Positions 19,261 through 28,315 of a DNA stretch of 64,000 nt are shown one piece after another. Below the pieces are notes generated by a model, which made no database searches, was not told the DNA's origin, and saw only the letters and a program-made list of their open reading frames with translations. This DNA comes from Hyphomicrobium sp. ghe19. GTDB taxonomy: Bacteria > Pseudomonadota > Alphaproteobacteria > Rhizobiales > Hyphomicrobiaceae. Position 1 is the stretch's first letter. Every line of letters starts with the position of its first letter. The DNA is taken from NCBI RefSeq assembly GCF_902712875.1, contig NZ_LR743509.1:4416001-4480000 (forward strand). The letters run 5' to 3'. The position numbers and the translations under genes are program-made.

Positions 19261-21198
19261 TCAGGCGGCCGGGGTCACCGCGTCACGCGAGGGGGCCGTC
19301 CATCTGAGCAGCAAATCATGGAGATCGCGGGCGTCGAACGGCTTCGCGAGATAGTCGTCCATTCCGGCCATGCGGCAGCGCTCGCGGTCTTCGGGGAAGG
19401 CATTCGCGGTTAATGCGATGATCGGCGGGCAGGAAGGGCCGATGGCTTTTCGCTCCAAATAGAGAGCTTTGATCGACTTCGTGGCGGTCAGGCCGTCGAT
19501 GTCGGGCATCAGGAGATCCATCAGAATCAGGTCGAATGCCGGGCGTTTGCGCTCGAGCGTTTCCCAGACGACCCTTATCGCGGAGCGTCCGTCCTCGACG
19601 ACCGTGGGATTGCCCCCCGCGCGCTCGATGACCTTGCAGGCGAGCAGGGCGTTGATCCGGTTGTCTTCGGCGACGAGGACGCTGAAGGGGCGCCGGCGTT
19701 CGCAGTGGCCCTCGTCGCCGGATCGTTCGCTGGCGCTCGAAAACGATCCCACGGCAGCGTCACCCGGAATACCTCCGCGCTGGAGTTCCAACACAGCCGT
19801 GAAGATGGCGCCCTTTTCAGGGTCGCCGCTGGCGACGATCTCTCCGGACATCGCTTGGGCGAGCCGTTTCGAAATCGCGAGGCCAAGGCCCGCGCCACCC
19901 GGATGGCTCGTCGCGGTTTCGCCTTGCTCGAATTCGTCGAAGAGCCGGTCTGCGGAGTCGGAAGAAAAGCCGATGCCGGAATCGGCGACTTCGATCGCGA
20001 TACGCACCGCGCCTTCAGACCCGGCTGCCTTATCCGGGGCCAACCCGGTCCTCACGGCAACGCCGCCGGTGTTGGTGAACTTCACGGCATTTGAAAGCAG
20101 ATTGAGGACGATCTGGCGGACGCGCATCTCGTCGCCACGCACCCATTCGGGCACATCGCGGGACATCGTGCAGGTGAACGCGAGTTGTTTCGCGGCGGCG
20201 TCCGGCGTCATGAGCTGCATCGCCAGGGCGATACAGCTCTGCAGCGAGAAGTCTTCATTTGCGAGATCGAGTTTTCCGGCTTCGATCTTCGAGAAATCGA
20301 GAATGTCATCGAGCAGGATCAGCAAAGCACGCGCCGACTCTTCAGCGATGCGCGCATGCGTCTGCTGTTCGGCATCGAGGCGCGTATCGCGCATCAGGCT
20401 CAGCATGCCGAGGATCCCGTTCATCGGCGTTCTGATTTCGTGGCTCATCGCAGCGAGGAACCGCGATTTTTCTCTACTTGCGGCTTCGGCGCGGTCGCGG
20501 GCGTCTTTGAGATTTTCCTCAATCTCACGCGCGACGGTGACGTCGTGTCCTACGCTTTGAACTTCGATCTCGCCGGTCTCGCCTCTGACTTCGCTCGTTT
20601 CCCACGCAATCCATCTCTTGCCGTGGCGCGTCCGCAGAAGTTCGAGCGTACGCGTGCCCGAGGAGGACGATCCTGCGAGTGGCTCGGTCCTGACGACGGG
20701 GGGGCGGTATTTCGAGCCGATGATGTCTTCGGCGCGGATGTCAAAGGCGTCAAAGAAGGCGCGGTTCGCGAACCTCAAGCGGCCATCGAGCGAGCGGCGA
20801 ACGACAAAATCACGTTGAGCATCGAGAAATTGGCGATAGCGAATGGCGCTGTCGGACAACTGCCAATGCGCATCTTTAATTTCTTCAAACTTCCGGATGC
20901 CGTCGCGTCTGCGCAATCGCGCGCCACGGGCGACGATCTCGGTCCAGGGGTGAGATATCAGAATACCGGCGACGGCGCCCGCGACCAGCAACGCGGTTCC
21001 GGCCAGAGCGGCTACGAGGCCCAAATCAAATTTGGGCCAGCTTGCCGTCAGTCCGCCGGCGAGCAAGATCACCCCAGCGAAAAGCGCTATCGCCGCATAC
21101 GGGCGCGATGCTTTGACCGCCTGCCGCCTGAGGCGGGATGACGGTTTTGCGCCCACAACCGACTTAACGGGCCACGCGTAGACCAGTTTTTGCAACAA
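19261..21198 (-). CDS. Hybrid sensor histidine kinase / response regulator
   Basis: Membrane-anchored hybrid kinase of 645 aa. Two membrane segments lie at about 35-51 and 60-82, with almost no periplasmic loop. Then come a PAS domain (about 120-220), HisKA with phospho-accepting H253 in SHEIRTPMNG, an HATPase domain (N-box LLSNAVKFTN, then GLGLAIS), and a C-terminal receiver with D561 in LMDLLMPDIDG. The input is probably cytoplasmic or intramembrane. No response-regulator gene adjoins it, so the output partner is unknown. Confidence 0.93.
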   Translation of the reverse strand: MLQKLVYAWPVKSVVGAKPSSRLRRQAVKASRPYAAIALFAGVILLAGGLTASWPKFDLGLVAALAGTALLVAGAVAGILISHPWTEIVARGARLRRRDGIRKFEEIKDAHWQLSDSAIRYRQFLDAQRDFVVRRSLDGRLRFANRAFFDAFDIRAEDIIGSKYRPPVVRTEPLAGSSSSGTRTLELLRTRHGKRWIAWETSEVRGETGEIEVQSVGHDVTVAREIEENLKDARDRAEAASREKSRFLAAMSHEIRTPMNGILGMLSLMRDTRLDAEQQTHARIAEESARALLILLDDILDFSKIEAGKLDLANEDFSLQSCIALAMQLMTPDAAAKQLAFTCTMSRDVPEWVRGDEMRVRQIVLNLLSNAVKFTNTGGVAVRTGLAPDKAAGSEGAVRIAIEVADSGIGFSSDSADRLFDEFEQGETATSHPGGAGLGLAISKRLAQAMSGEIVASGDPEKGAIFTAVLELQRGGIPGDAAVGSFSSASERSGDEGHCERRRPFSVLVAEDNRINALLACKVIERAGGNPTVVEDGRSAIRVVWETLERKRPAFDLILMDLLMPDIDGLTATKSIKALYLERKAIGPSCPPIIALTANAFPEDRERCRMAGMDDYLAKPFDARDLHDLLLRWTAPSRDAVTPAA

Positions 21199-21340
21199 CG
21201 CTTTTGCCCCTGAATTCGGGGCGACAGTCGGCTGCGGGTATTTTACAGAATCTAAAGAGACGTGGTTAAGCCGGAAGGACGGCGCTCAAAAAAATATTGC
21301 TTGAAAGTTGCCCGTTGCCTTCACGCTGACACGATGAAAA

Positions 21341-21568
21341 TTAAGCGCGGCGTAAATCGTCGTCCGTCAACTTGCGCGCCGCTTCCTCAATCATGAGCGG
21401 AACACCATTCCTGATCGGAAAGGCCAAGCCAGCGGCCTTGCTGATGAGTTCGCGCGCCTTGGCGTCGTACACAAGCCTCGTCTTCGTCAAAGGACAGACG
21501 AGCAGTTCCAAAAGTTTCGGATCGACGGCATTCGCGGCGTCGCCGGATGCTTCTTCGCTTTCGCTCAT
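21341..21568 (-). CDS. Trm112-like zinc-ribbon-derived protein (UPF0434/YcaR type)
   Basis: Small 75-aa protein of the Trm112/YcaR family. Signature: [17 protein letters not shown] followed by [26 protein letters not shown]. Bacterial members have lost most zinc ligands, and only one Cys remains here. ATG 21568 follows a GGAG ribosome site; the frame is open far upstream but that part is not family-like. It lies 14 bases after the LON-domain gene. Confidence 0.9.
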   Translation of the reverse strand: MSESEEASGDAANAVDPKLLELLVCPLTKTRLVYDAKARELISKAAGLAFPIRNGVPLMIEEAARKLTDDDLRRA

Positions 21569-21582
21569 CGACGCTCTCCGTA

Positions 21583-22266
21583 CTATTGCAGCGTCGTGCC
21601 GCTGCTGCCGTTTGAGGCCAGATCGATTTCCGCGAGCGCAACGAGCACTTCGGCGCGGGATCTCAGATCCTTTGCTTCGAGAAGGGCCTGTTTCTCTTCG
21701 GGCCCATACGGACACATGACCGACAGTGCGTTGATGAGAAATTCATTCGACGCGCGCTGGATCGTCGCCCAGTCGGTTTTCAAGCGGTTCGCTTCAAGAT
21801 ACGTTTTCAAGACGCGCAAGAGGTTTTGACGATCGACGAGCTCTTCGCCGAGACCTTCGGTCAAGTCGCTCGCAAACTTATCGTAGCTGACGCTCATGAT
21901 GCGATAGGGCATCTCGGTTTCGGCCTCGCCGACGCACTGGAAGCGCGTGATGCCGGTGAGCGTAATGATGAGGCGTCCGTCATCGAGTTCCTGATACGAG
22001 GTCACGCGGCCCGCGCAGCCGACGGAACGTAGACCAGCCGTCTTTTCGACCGGGCTCTCCTGATCGTCGTCGCCCGATACGATCGGCTGCAGTATGCCGA
22101 TGATCCTGGCGCCCGACATCACGCCGTCGATCATCTCGAGGTAGCGCGGCTCGAAAATATTCAGCGGCAATGTCGCGCGCGGAAGCAGGATCGCCCCACG
22201 AAGCGGAAATACCGGAATTCTCGGGGGCAGGTCGGCTGGACGCCGGTAGCGTTCCGTGAGCGTCAA
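21583..22266 (-). CDS. LON peptidase substrate-binding-domain protein
   Basis: A 227-aa stand-alone LON N-terminal (LAN/PUA-like) domain without the ATPase or protease parts. The opening [32 protein letters not shown] is characteristic. Alphaproteobacterial genomes commonly have it between a thioredoxin-TPR gene and a Trm112-like gene, as here. The function is not established. Confidence 0.92.
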   Translation of the reverse strand: MTLTERYRRPADLPPRIPVFPLRGAILLPRATLPLNIFEPRYLEMIDGVMSGARIIGILQPIVSGDDDQESPVEKTAGLRSVGCAGRVTSYQELDDGRLIITLTGITRFQCVGEAETEMPYRIMSVSYDKFASDLTEGLGEELVDRQNLLRVLKTYLEANRLKTDWATIQRASNEFLINALSVMCPYGPEEKQALLEAKDLRSRAEVLVALAEIDLASNGSSGTTLQ

Positions 22267-22296
22267 ATTCGATCGTCTCCGCTTTGTGCCGAAAAA

Positions 22297-23208
22297 CTAA
22301 CTGAACAGGATCGATGCGAGCTTCCGCCGGCCGTCTGCGACGAGCGGGTCTTTCGGACCCCATGCGTCGAAAAACTGCAGGAGTTGTTTGCGGGCCGCCT
22401 CATCGTTCCACTTCCTGTCCATCCTGACGAGATCGAGCAGAAGTTCAAGGGCCTCTTCCCTGTCGTCCCTGGCGGCCAGCCCGACCGCCAAATCGAGGCG
22501 GGCTTGATAGTCGGCCGGGTTTTTAGCCGCCCGTGTCCGCAAGGCGGTGAGGTCGGTGGTGTCGGCGCCCTTCTCGGCCAGCAGGATGGCGGCTTCGATG
22601 CCTTTGACGACGGCCAGCTCCCGCTTGTCGGGTGGGACGAGGGCGAGGGTTTGCTTGGCGCGCTCCACGTCGCCGCTTTTCATGTAGCAGGTGGCGAGGC
22701 CGGCCAAGGCTTCGGCGTTGGTTCTATCCTCCTGAAGGACGGACGCGAAAGCTTCGGCCGCGCCCTGCAGGTCGTCCTGCTCCAGCAACTCCTCGCCGGC
22801 CTTCAAGATTTCGGTAATGCCGAGTTCGGCATCATCGGCGACAAGCCGGTCGATGAAGGTCTTGATGGCGCTCTCCGGTTGCGCGCCGACAAATCCATCA
22901 ACCGGCTGGCCGTCGCGGAAGGCGTAGATCGTCGGGAGCGATTGCACGCGGAGTTGTGCGGCAATCGCCTGATTTTCGTCGACGTTCACTTTCACGAGGC
23001 GAACCTTGCCCCGATAACTGCGGACGACCTTCTCGATCAGCGGCGTCAATTGCTTGCACGGCCCGCACCACGATGCCCAGAAGTCGACAATAACCGGCAC
23101 CGATTTCGACGCGTCGAGAACGTCTGCCTTGAAGGACGCGGTCGTCGCGTCCTTTACGATGTCCGCCGCGCCCGGGGCGCCGGCGAATTCTCTGTCACCG
23201 AATTCCAT
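22297..23208 (-). CDS. cnoX: Thioredoxin-TPR co-chaperone (CnoX/YbbN family)
   Basis: Chaperone-redox protein: a thioredoxin domain (residues 20-125) followed by TPR-like helices to residue 303. The active site is WCGPC (C48, C51), a complete thioredoxin pair, unlike E. coli CnoX, which lacks the first Cys. It may therefore have real oxidoreductase activity as well as holdase function. It is the first of a three-gene leftward cluster with the LON-domain and Trm112-like genes. Confidence 0.92.
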   Translation of the reverse strand: MEFGDREFAGAPGAADIVKDATTASFKADVLDASKSVPVIVDFWASWCGPCKQLTPLIEKVVRSYRGKVRLVKVNVDENQAIAAQLRVQSLPTIYAFRDGQPVDGFVGAQPESAIKTFIDRLVADDAELGITEILKAGEELLEQDDLQGAAEAFASVLQEDRTNAEALAGLATCYMKSGDVERAKQTLALVPPDKRELAVVKGIEAAILLAEKGADTTDLTALRTRAAKNPADYQARLDLAVGLAARDDREEALELLLDLVRMDRKWNDEAARKQLLQFFDAWGPKDPLVADGRRKLASILFS

Positions 23209-23239
23209 TGACCCAATCTCCTCGCCGCCGCTCAGACCT

Positions 23240-23752
23240 TCAAGACGCGGTCAATACCATGACATGGGGATCATGGCCGGTTGTTTGAATGAACCGCAAA
23301 AGATCTTCCCGTGCAATGTTCGTGGTCGCGGTGTTCTCGAGCGGGTGGCAGTTGATGGTTTCAGCTGCCATCAGAGCCTGGTCAAACACGATCTTAACGC
23401 GCTGCGCAGTGTCGTTGATGGCGGCAAAAGCCGTCACGGCGCCGGGCGTCACGCCAAGCGCTTCCAGCAGCAGTTCCGGCTTGCCGAACGAAAACCGGCC
23501 CGCAGGAAGCCTCTTCGAGAGCGCTTTGAGGTCCACTCGCGTCTCGGTGTTGGCGATCACGAGGAAGAGCGCTCCTTTATCGTCTTTGAGGAAAAGGTTC
23601 TTCGTGTGCGCGCCGGGGAGCGCGATCTCGATCGATGTGCTGTCGGCGACAGTAAAGGCGGGTGGATGCTCGACCGTCTTCGTCGGAATTCCGAGGTGAT
23701 CCAAAACCGAGAAAAGTTGCTCGCGCGTGTGGGGCATCGATGGGGGACTCAT
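23240..23752 (-). CDS. Prolyl-tRNA editing / YbaK-like deacylase
   Basis: Free-standing trans-editing enzyme that hydrolyses mischarged tRNA-Pro. The fold signature includes VEHPPAFTVADS, GAHTKNLFLKDDKG, and GVTPGAVTAFAAINDTAQRVKIVFD. The GxxP-type loop and the N-terminal half fit the ProXp-ala/PrdX type. It has 170 aa from 23752, with a second ATG 5 codons in. Confidence 0.9.
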   Translation of the reverse strand: MSPPSMPHTREQLFSVLDHLGIPTKTVEHPPAFTVADSTSIEIALPGAHTKNLFLKDDKGALFLVIANTETRVDLKALSKRLPAGRFSFGKPELLLEALGVTPGAVTAFAAINDTAQRVKIVFDQALMAAETINCHPLENTATTNIAREDLLRFIQTTGHDPHVMVLTAS

Positions 23753-23921
23753 GCTGAGATCGGGACGTTATCATTCGGATGGATGCAAGTTGCGAGGAGG
23801 GTCTTACATTATGTCTCAACCGGCGGCCGCATTCTCGTTATGAAGAGGCCTTGCATTGGTTTCACACTTGCGCCATAAGGCGGGTCTTCAATCGCCGCAA
23901 GGCGCTGATGCTGCTGGACAT

Positions 23922-23996
<75 letters not shown>

Positions 23997-24371
23997 GTAT
24001 CTTCAAGGGGTTATAGTATCTCCCCTATTGCTTGGCGCCGTGACGGCGTCGCTAAGGCGCGTCGCGCCTACAAGTCGGCTTAGGCCTCCGTTTTTATGCC
24101 GACGCCAAGCGTCAGTCAGCCAATTCTCCGTACGACAGATTGGATGCCGGTCGAGGCACTCGGCTTGCACGATCCGAGATCCCGTGGCGCTCTGATGCCG
24201 GTGTGGCTTTGTCGCCCGCCGTGACTGTAACTTCTCGGCATTTTGGCCGGATCAGCAAACGGGTGATACGTTCTGCCGATCTCTGGCATAGCAGTGATTC
24301 GCCGGGTACAGACGTCCATCATTTGAAGTCGGGAAAGCTACTTCTCTCAAATCGCGGGTCGGGGATTGATC
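23997..24371. other. Intergenic interval with a hairpin and a possible gene relic
   Basis: About 375 bases without a convincing gene. It contains a small GC hairpin near 24055-24069. A 22-base stretch at 24137-24158 resembles the last codons of the decayed methyltransferase copy at 63.87 kb, which could be a relic of another copy. Long open frames here look like composition artefacts. Confidence 0.4.
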
Positions 24372-25178
24372 ATGAATTTCGCCAAGCTTTTTCGGACATC
24401 GCGCTCGCGCAAAGCTCAAGCCGTTCACCGTACCATGCCGCTGCTCGAATTGCCCCCGGCCGGCGTTCTTCTCGCCGAGCTTCGCGCGCTGGCAGGAAAG
24501 CAAGACCCAGTTTCGAGATACTTCGAGGCCTACGATACGGGCACGTTCAAACACCCGGACGGCCGCACCGACGAACTCCGTAACGTCAAGATGGACCCCG
24601 GAGCGATTGCCCTTCTTTCTTACCTCATCCGTAAAAGCCCAACGCCGCTAAGCATTGAAGTTGGCTTCGGAATGGGATCGTCTTGCTCCGTTCTTCTCGG
24701 CACGCTTGCGGACAGCCAGCGTGATTTCGAGCACGTCGTTTTCGATCCGTACGGTCTCGAGAGCGGACGCGGCACTGTCGTCGAAGCTTATCTTCAAGAG
24801 AGGTTCGCGCCGAAGTTTCGTCGCGTTCGTCAGCGGTCGGAGATTGGCTTGGGTCAGCTTTACGCCGAGCGCGGGCCGGCCGCGGCGGGATTCGTGTTTA
24901 TCGATGGCTCGCACCTTTTCGAAAACATCATGGCAGACTTCGTTTTAGCGGATCTACTTTGCGCGCGAGGAGGATTTATCGCGTTCGATGACGCTTGGTA
25001 TCCCGCAATCGAATCCGTCGTGAACTACATTGAAGCCAATCGGCCGGACTATGCGGTCATGCGTTTAGCCGCGACGAACCTTTCCATCATTCAGAAGGTG
25101 TCCGCCGATAAGCGTGAATGGTTCAGTTTCACTCCGTTTGAAGTCCCAAACCGGGGAGACTGGACGCGTGCGGCGTAG
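24372..25178 (+). CDS. Class I SAM-dependent methyltransferase (Methyltransf_24-like)
   Basis: A predicted small-molecule or glycan methyltransferase of 268 aa. The SAM-binding loop is IEVGFGMGSSCSVL, the acidic strand end VVFDPYG, and the motif FVFIDGSHLFENIMADFVLADLLCARGGFIAFDDAWYPAI is typical of class I enzymes of this group. ATG 24372 is chosen; a TTG two codons upstream is possible. Partial, broken copies lie at 63.7-63.9 kb and perhaps on both flanks, so the family has been duplicated in this genome. The substrate is unknown. Confidence 0.82.
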   Translation: MNFAKLFRTSRSRKAQAVHRTMPLLELPPAGVLLAELRALAGKQDPVSRYFEAYDTGTFKHPDGRTDELRNVKMDPGAIALLSYLIRKSPTPLSIEVGFGMGSSCSVLLGTLADSQRDFEHVVFDPYGLESGRGTVVEAYLQERFAPKFRRVRQRSEIGLGQLYAERGPAAAGFVFIDGSHLFENIMADFVLADLLCARGGFIAFDDAWYPAIESVVNYIEANRPDYAVMRLAATNLSIIQKVSADKREWFSFTPFEVPNRGDWTRAA

Positions 25179-25466
25179 ATCATTCGCCTGCTGACGGAGT
25201 GATCAAGATATAAGCAGGCGTCTCGACCCTTCCGATGTGGCGACGGTCCTGACTGACCGCCTTTCAGAATAACTCGTGAAATCAGCACGGATTGTGCAAC
25301 GCCATATCGTGCGAATCATTTCGTCGCCCATGCAACACTCCGATTCGATATAAGTCGACCATCGCTCGCTTTACGAAAACGTATGGAAAGCGGACGAGGC
25401 ACCGTCGCTATAGGTAGCTCCTCACTTGGCGTCAAAACGACGCTCGTAACCAAGGAGAGAAGCCTC

Positions 25467-25667
25467 ATGAAGACTACGTTGGGTGTCGCCCTCGCGGCCG
25501 TCGCGATGGTTCTTGGAGCTGGGATTGCAAACGCAGCTTCGGTCAGCAGCGACGTGAATTCGCTCAAGCTGCTTTCCGGCCAGTCGCCGGTGGCCCAGAA
25601 CGTCTATTGGCGGCATCACCGCCATTGCTGGTGGCGGCACGGGCATCGTCACTGCCGCTGGTGGTAG
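25467..25667 (+). CDS. Small exported His/Trp/Arg-rich protein
   Basis: A 66-aa protein. A clear signal peptide (KTTLGVALAAVAMVLGAGIANA) is followed by about 25 neutral residues and then a tail made almost only of His, Arg, Trp and Cys (YWRHHRHCWWRHGHRHCRWW). ATG 25467 follows an AGGAGAG ribosome site. The tail suggests metal binding (Cu, Ni or Zn) in the periplasm, an inference only. A strong hairpin follows the stop. Confidence 0.8.
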   Translation: MKTTLGVALAAVAMVLGAGIANAASVSSDVNSLKLLSGQSPVAQNVYWRHHRHCWWRHGHRHCRWW

Positions 25668-25673
25668 TTCAAG

Positions 25674-25696
25674 TACGGCGCCCACGGGGCGCCGTA
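25674..25696 (+). terminator. Rho-independent-type hairpin after the His-rich gene
   Basis: A perfect 10-bp stem (TACGGCGCCC / GGGCGCCGTA) with a 3-base loop, seven bases past the stop codon and followed by TTTC. Confidence 0.7.
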
Positions 25697-25796
25697 TTTC
25701 CATCGCCGCAACGCCGTTCTTGAGACTCGCTCACGACTCCCTGAAGCCATACACCCGGAGGAAAATGCACCCGCGTTGATAGGAAAGGGTGCAACA

Positions 25797-25964
25797 GTGT
25801 TGAAGCGCTCCGTGCAGTTTCTTCAAGCGGCATTGGCCTGCGGAATTATGGTCGTCCTCATCTTCAGCATTCCGATGCTAATGGCCGCAACTCCCATACA
25901 CTTCGATATCTCCTTCACATCTCCGCGGGCATTGTCCGCCGCATTGGACGCCCAAAATCCATAA
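25797..25964 (+). CDS. Possible small membrane or exported protein
   Basis: A frame of 55 codons from GTG 25797, preceded by GGAAAGGG. It has one hydrophobic segment (ACGIMVVLIFSIPMLMAA) and no recognisable family. A TTG at 25776 is an alternative start. It is kept because of the ribosome site and the hairpin after it, but could be spurious. Confidence 0.4.
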   Translation: MLKRSVQFLQAALACGIMVVLIFSIPMLMAATPIHFDISFTSPRALSAALDAQNP

Positions 25965-25985
25965 GGGCTGGCGCGAGATACGAAA

Positions 25986-26005
25986 CCGGCCCCAATCGGG
26001 GCCGG
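25986..26005. terminator. Hairpin between two convergent genes
   Basis: An 8-bp perfect inverted repeat (CCGGCCCC / GGGGCCGG) with a 4-base loop, placed between the ends of the rightward small gene and the leftward Gly/Tyr-rich gene, fitting a bidirectional terminator. Confidence 0.5.
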
Positions 26006-26015
26006 GGTCGATCGC

Positions 26016-26321
26016 TTATCTGTAGTAGTAACGGTGATGACGGCGGCGATAGTAATAGTCGTCGTAGGGATAATCATCATAATAGGCGTAGTCGTCGTAA
26101 TAGGGTCCGTAGAATCCGATAGCCGGACCCCATCCCCAGCCGCCTCCGCCCCATCCCCGATGGCCGCGCCAATGGCCACCGTATCCGTGGGCAAACCCGC
26201 CATGACCGAAGCCGTGACCGGAATGACCGCCGTGTCCGCCGCGCGCTTCGGCACTTGCCGAGAAGCCGGCGAAGGCAATGGCCGCTAACGCGCCGCCGAG
26301 AGCTTTCTTCCAACCGTCCAT
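26016..26321 (-). CDS. Small exported Gly/His/Tyr-rich protein
   Basis: A 101-aa protein. A signal peptide (residues 1-26, ending SASAEA) is followed by a Gly-His-rich stretch (GGHGGHSGHGFGHGG), a Gly-Trp part (HRGWGGGGWGWGP) and an Asp/Tyr/Arg/His tail (YYDDYAYYDDYPYDDYYYRRR). ATG 26321 has a GGGAG ribosome site. Such low-complexity proteins are common in Hyphomicrobiales and have no known function; surface adhesion or metal binding are guesses. Confidence 0.75.
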   Translation of the reverse strand: MDGWKKALGGALAAIAFAGFSASAEARGGHGGHSGHGFGHGGFAHGYGGHWRGHRGWGGGGWGWGPAIGFYGPYYDDYAYYDDYPYDDYYYRRRHHRYYYR

Positions 26322-26584
26322 ATCAAACTCCCATATCAATTTGCGAAACGACCTTATTGATCGCCCTACGCAAATAACTGGGATCGTCCCGCGTTGGTTC
26401 TAATGCGATTGGCGCAATGCTGCCTCGCAGATATGGGCATCCAATGCCAAATGCCGTGCGATTTCCGCACTTACTCGGTGACACTTATGCAACTTGCGGC
26501 CCGAGCGCGCGGGCGAATTTCGCAATTGAACAATGCGGTGGGCGGACGTCCAATTTCAACACCCGGAGCAAACGCGCGCCGCGA

Positions 26585-27322
26585 TTACTTCGATCGCACC
26601 CAACCGTATCCGCCTTCGCGAACAAGAACGCGCTCGCGCTGGACCGAAATGACAGCGGGGTGATTCACGACTTCGGCTGCTGCCGGGCGAACGACGATCG
26701 ATCTGTTGATCACGCCGTGGACTGGTGGCTCATAAACGCGCGTGGCAGTTGCGGGTCTGATCAGAACGGCTCGCTGGGCGACGCCGTAGGTGGCGGGCGT
26801 CACGTAGATGATGCGCCGAGCCGGACTGACGACAACGTCTCGCGCGATCGTTTTCGTAACAGGCGGCGTTTTCACCTTGCACAGTTTCTCCCTGCCGTCG
26901 GGTCCGCTGCGACGTTCCCAGGCAAAGCCGCCCGGTGAGACGATGACAGTCTGCTCTACGCGCCGCGTGACGGGCGGAATAAATTCTTCGCGTTTGGTTT
27001 GTTTGCTGACGATTGCGCGCTCAAGTTTGGTACCGTAGACGGGCGGCGTGGTCACCGTTCGCCATTTGCCGGGACGCATGACGACCGGAACGGCGACGTT
27101 TCTGACAACGGCAGGCGTCGCCAAAACTTCGCGCCACCCGGGCCGGACGAGCACGTGCCGTGTTCTGGTCGTATAGACGTCAGGAATTCTGACCTTGTCG
27201 TAGCAGGCGACGGCGCGTTCGGGGCAGCGATCGCTGGAGGCGGAAGCTGGCCCTGTCGCCAATACAACCAGAGACGCAAACAGCGACGTGGCGACCGAAG
27301 CCAATACTGCAAACTTCCGCAT
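26585..27322 (-). CDS. Exported Val/Pro/Arg repeat protein
   Basis: A 245-aa protein with a signal peptide (residues 1-29, ending GPASA), a short Cys pair (CPERAVAC), and then about seven degenerate repeats of 30-36 residues. Each repeat follows the pattern P-P-V-(5-6 residues)-R-x-V-x-V-x-P-(G/A), for example RTRHVLVRPGWREV and VAQRAVLIRPATATRVYEPPV. Each unit probably forms paired beta strands. ATG 27322 follows GAGGTCAGGA; two further in-frame ATGs lie upstream (27355, 27343). The family is unknown to me; periplasmic or surface location is expected. Confidence 0.75.
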   Translation of the reverse strand: MRKFAVLASVATSLFASLVVLATGPASASSDRCPERAVACYDKVRIPDVYTTRTRHVLVRPGWREVLATPAVVRNVAVPVVMRPGKWRTVTTPPVYGTKLERAIVSKQTKREEFIPPVTRRVEQTVIVSPGGFAWERRSGPDGREKLCKVKTPPVTKTIARDVVVSPARRIIYVTPATYGVAQRAVLIRPATATRVYEPPVHGVINRSIVVRPAAAEVVNHPAVISVQRERVLVREGGYGWVRSK

Positions 27323-27658
27323 TCCTGACCTCACGAAGTCCATCAAACTGCCCATTCCACAGCCGGTAATTCGTCGAAAATCTAAATAGATGTCTGGTGA
27401 TAAGCCGAGGCGTCAGATTTTCGGCGGTAATTTCAAGTATTCGGGCGGCGGTTCAGGGTACCGCGAAGGCTACCTGCTTTGCAGGTTTGGTCCACAACTT
27501 GGTAAAGCCGTTAGCTGTTACATGGGCTGCAGTATGCGCGGTGTCGCTTGAATGCCATCGGGAAAGCCCATACCAACATCGAATTGCAAACTCCGTATCG
27601 GTACGTCCACTAACGGCTGTCGAATGGGATTCTGTTCAATGATGGGGAACGTCAAACC
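27323..27658. other. Divergent intergenic region
   Basis: About 336 bases between the leftward repeat-protein gene and the rightward lemA. No convincing gene or RNA is visible; it should hold the promoters of both flanking genes. Confidence 0.5.
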
Positions 27659-28279
27659 ATGATCGCAATGACAAGAACTTTCATTGCCCGTCCGATCGCG
27701 TTCCTCGCGATCATCGTGGCGGGCCTCTCGATGGCGGGATGTGGCGTCAACACCATTCCGACTTACGAGCAACAAGCCAAGGCTGCTTGGAGCGAAGTGC
27801 AGAACCAGTACAAACGCCGCTCCGATCTCATTCCAAATCTCGTTTCATCCGTGAAAGGGTTCGCGGATCAGGAGAAGAGCGTTCTGACCGAGGTCACGAA
27901 AGCACGCGAGCAGACGACGAACATCCAGCTGCCTCCCGACATTTTGACGAACCCTGAAGCGATGAAGAAATTCCAGGACGCGCAGGCGACGCTCAGCGGC
28001 GCTCTCGGACGCCTCATGGCGGTCGTCGAACGTTATCCCGATATCAAGTCGGGGCAGAACTTCCTCGCGCTGCAAAGCGAGCTTGCCGGCACGGAAAACC
28101 GCATCGCCATCGCGCGGCGCGATTACATCGAAGCGGTGAGAAAATATAATACCGAGATCTCGACCTTCCCCGGCCGTTTGTGGAAGGTGGCGCTTTATCC
28201 GCAGGCGAAGGAAATGGCGACGTTCGATATCTCTCCTGAAGAACAGAAGGTTCCGAAGGTCGATTTCACCAAGCCATAG
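27659..28279 (+). CDS. lemA: LemA-family lipoprotein
   Basis: A membrane-anchored LemA protein of 206 aa. The lipobox LSMAGC puts the lipidated Cys at residue 28. The helical core has the signature KAAWSEVQNQYKRRSDLIPNLVSSVKGF ... NRIAIARRDYIEAVRKYNTEISTFPG. ATG 27659 follows a GGGGAA ribosome site. It stands first in a cluster with two TPM-domain genes, a recurrent arrangement of unclear function, perhaps membrane protein quality control or envelope stress. Confidence 0.93.
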   Translation: MIAMTRTFIARPIAFLAIIVAGLSMAGCGVNTIPTYEQQAKAAWSEVQNQYKRRSDLIPNLVSSVKGFADQEKSVLTEVTKAREQTTNIQLPPDILTNPEAMKKFQDAQATLSGALGRLMAVVERYPDIKSGQNFLALQSELAGTENRIAIARRDYIEAVRKYNTEISTFPGRLWKVALYPQAKEMATFDISPEEQKVPKVDFTKP

Positions 28280-28315
28280 CGCTCGAAGCCTGCAACTTTG
28301 CTAGGAACTCGTCCG

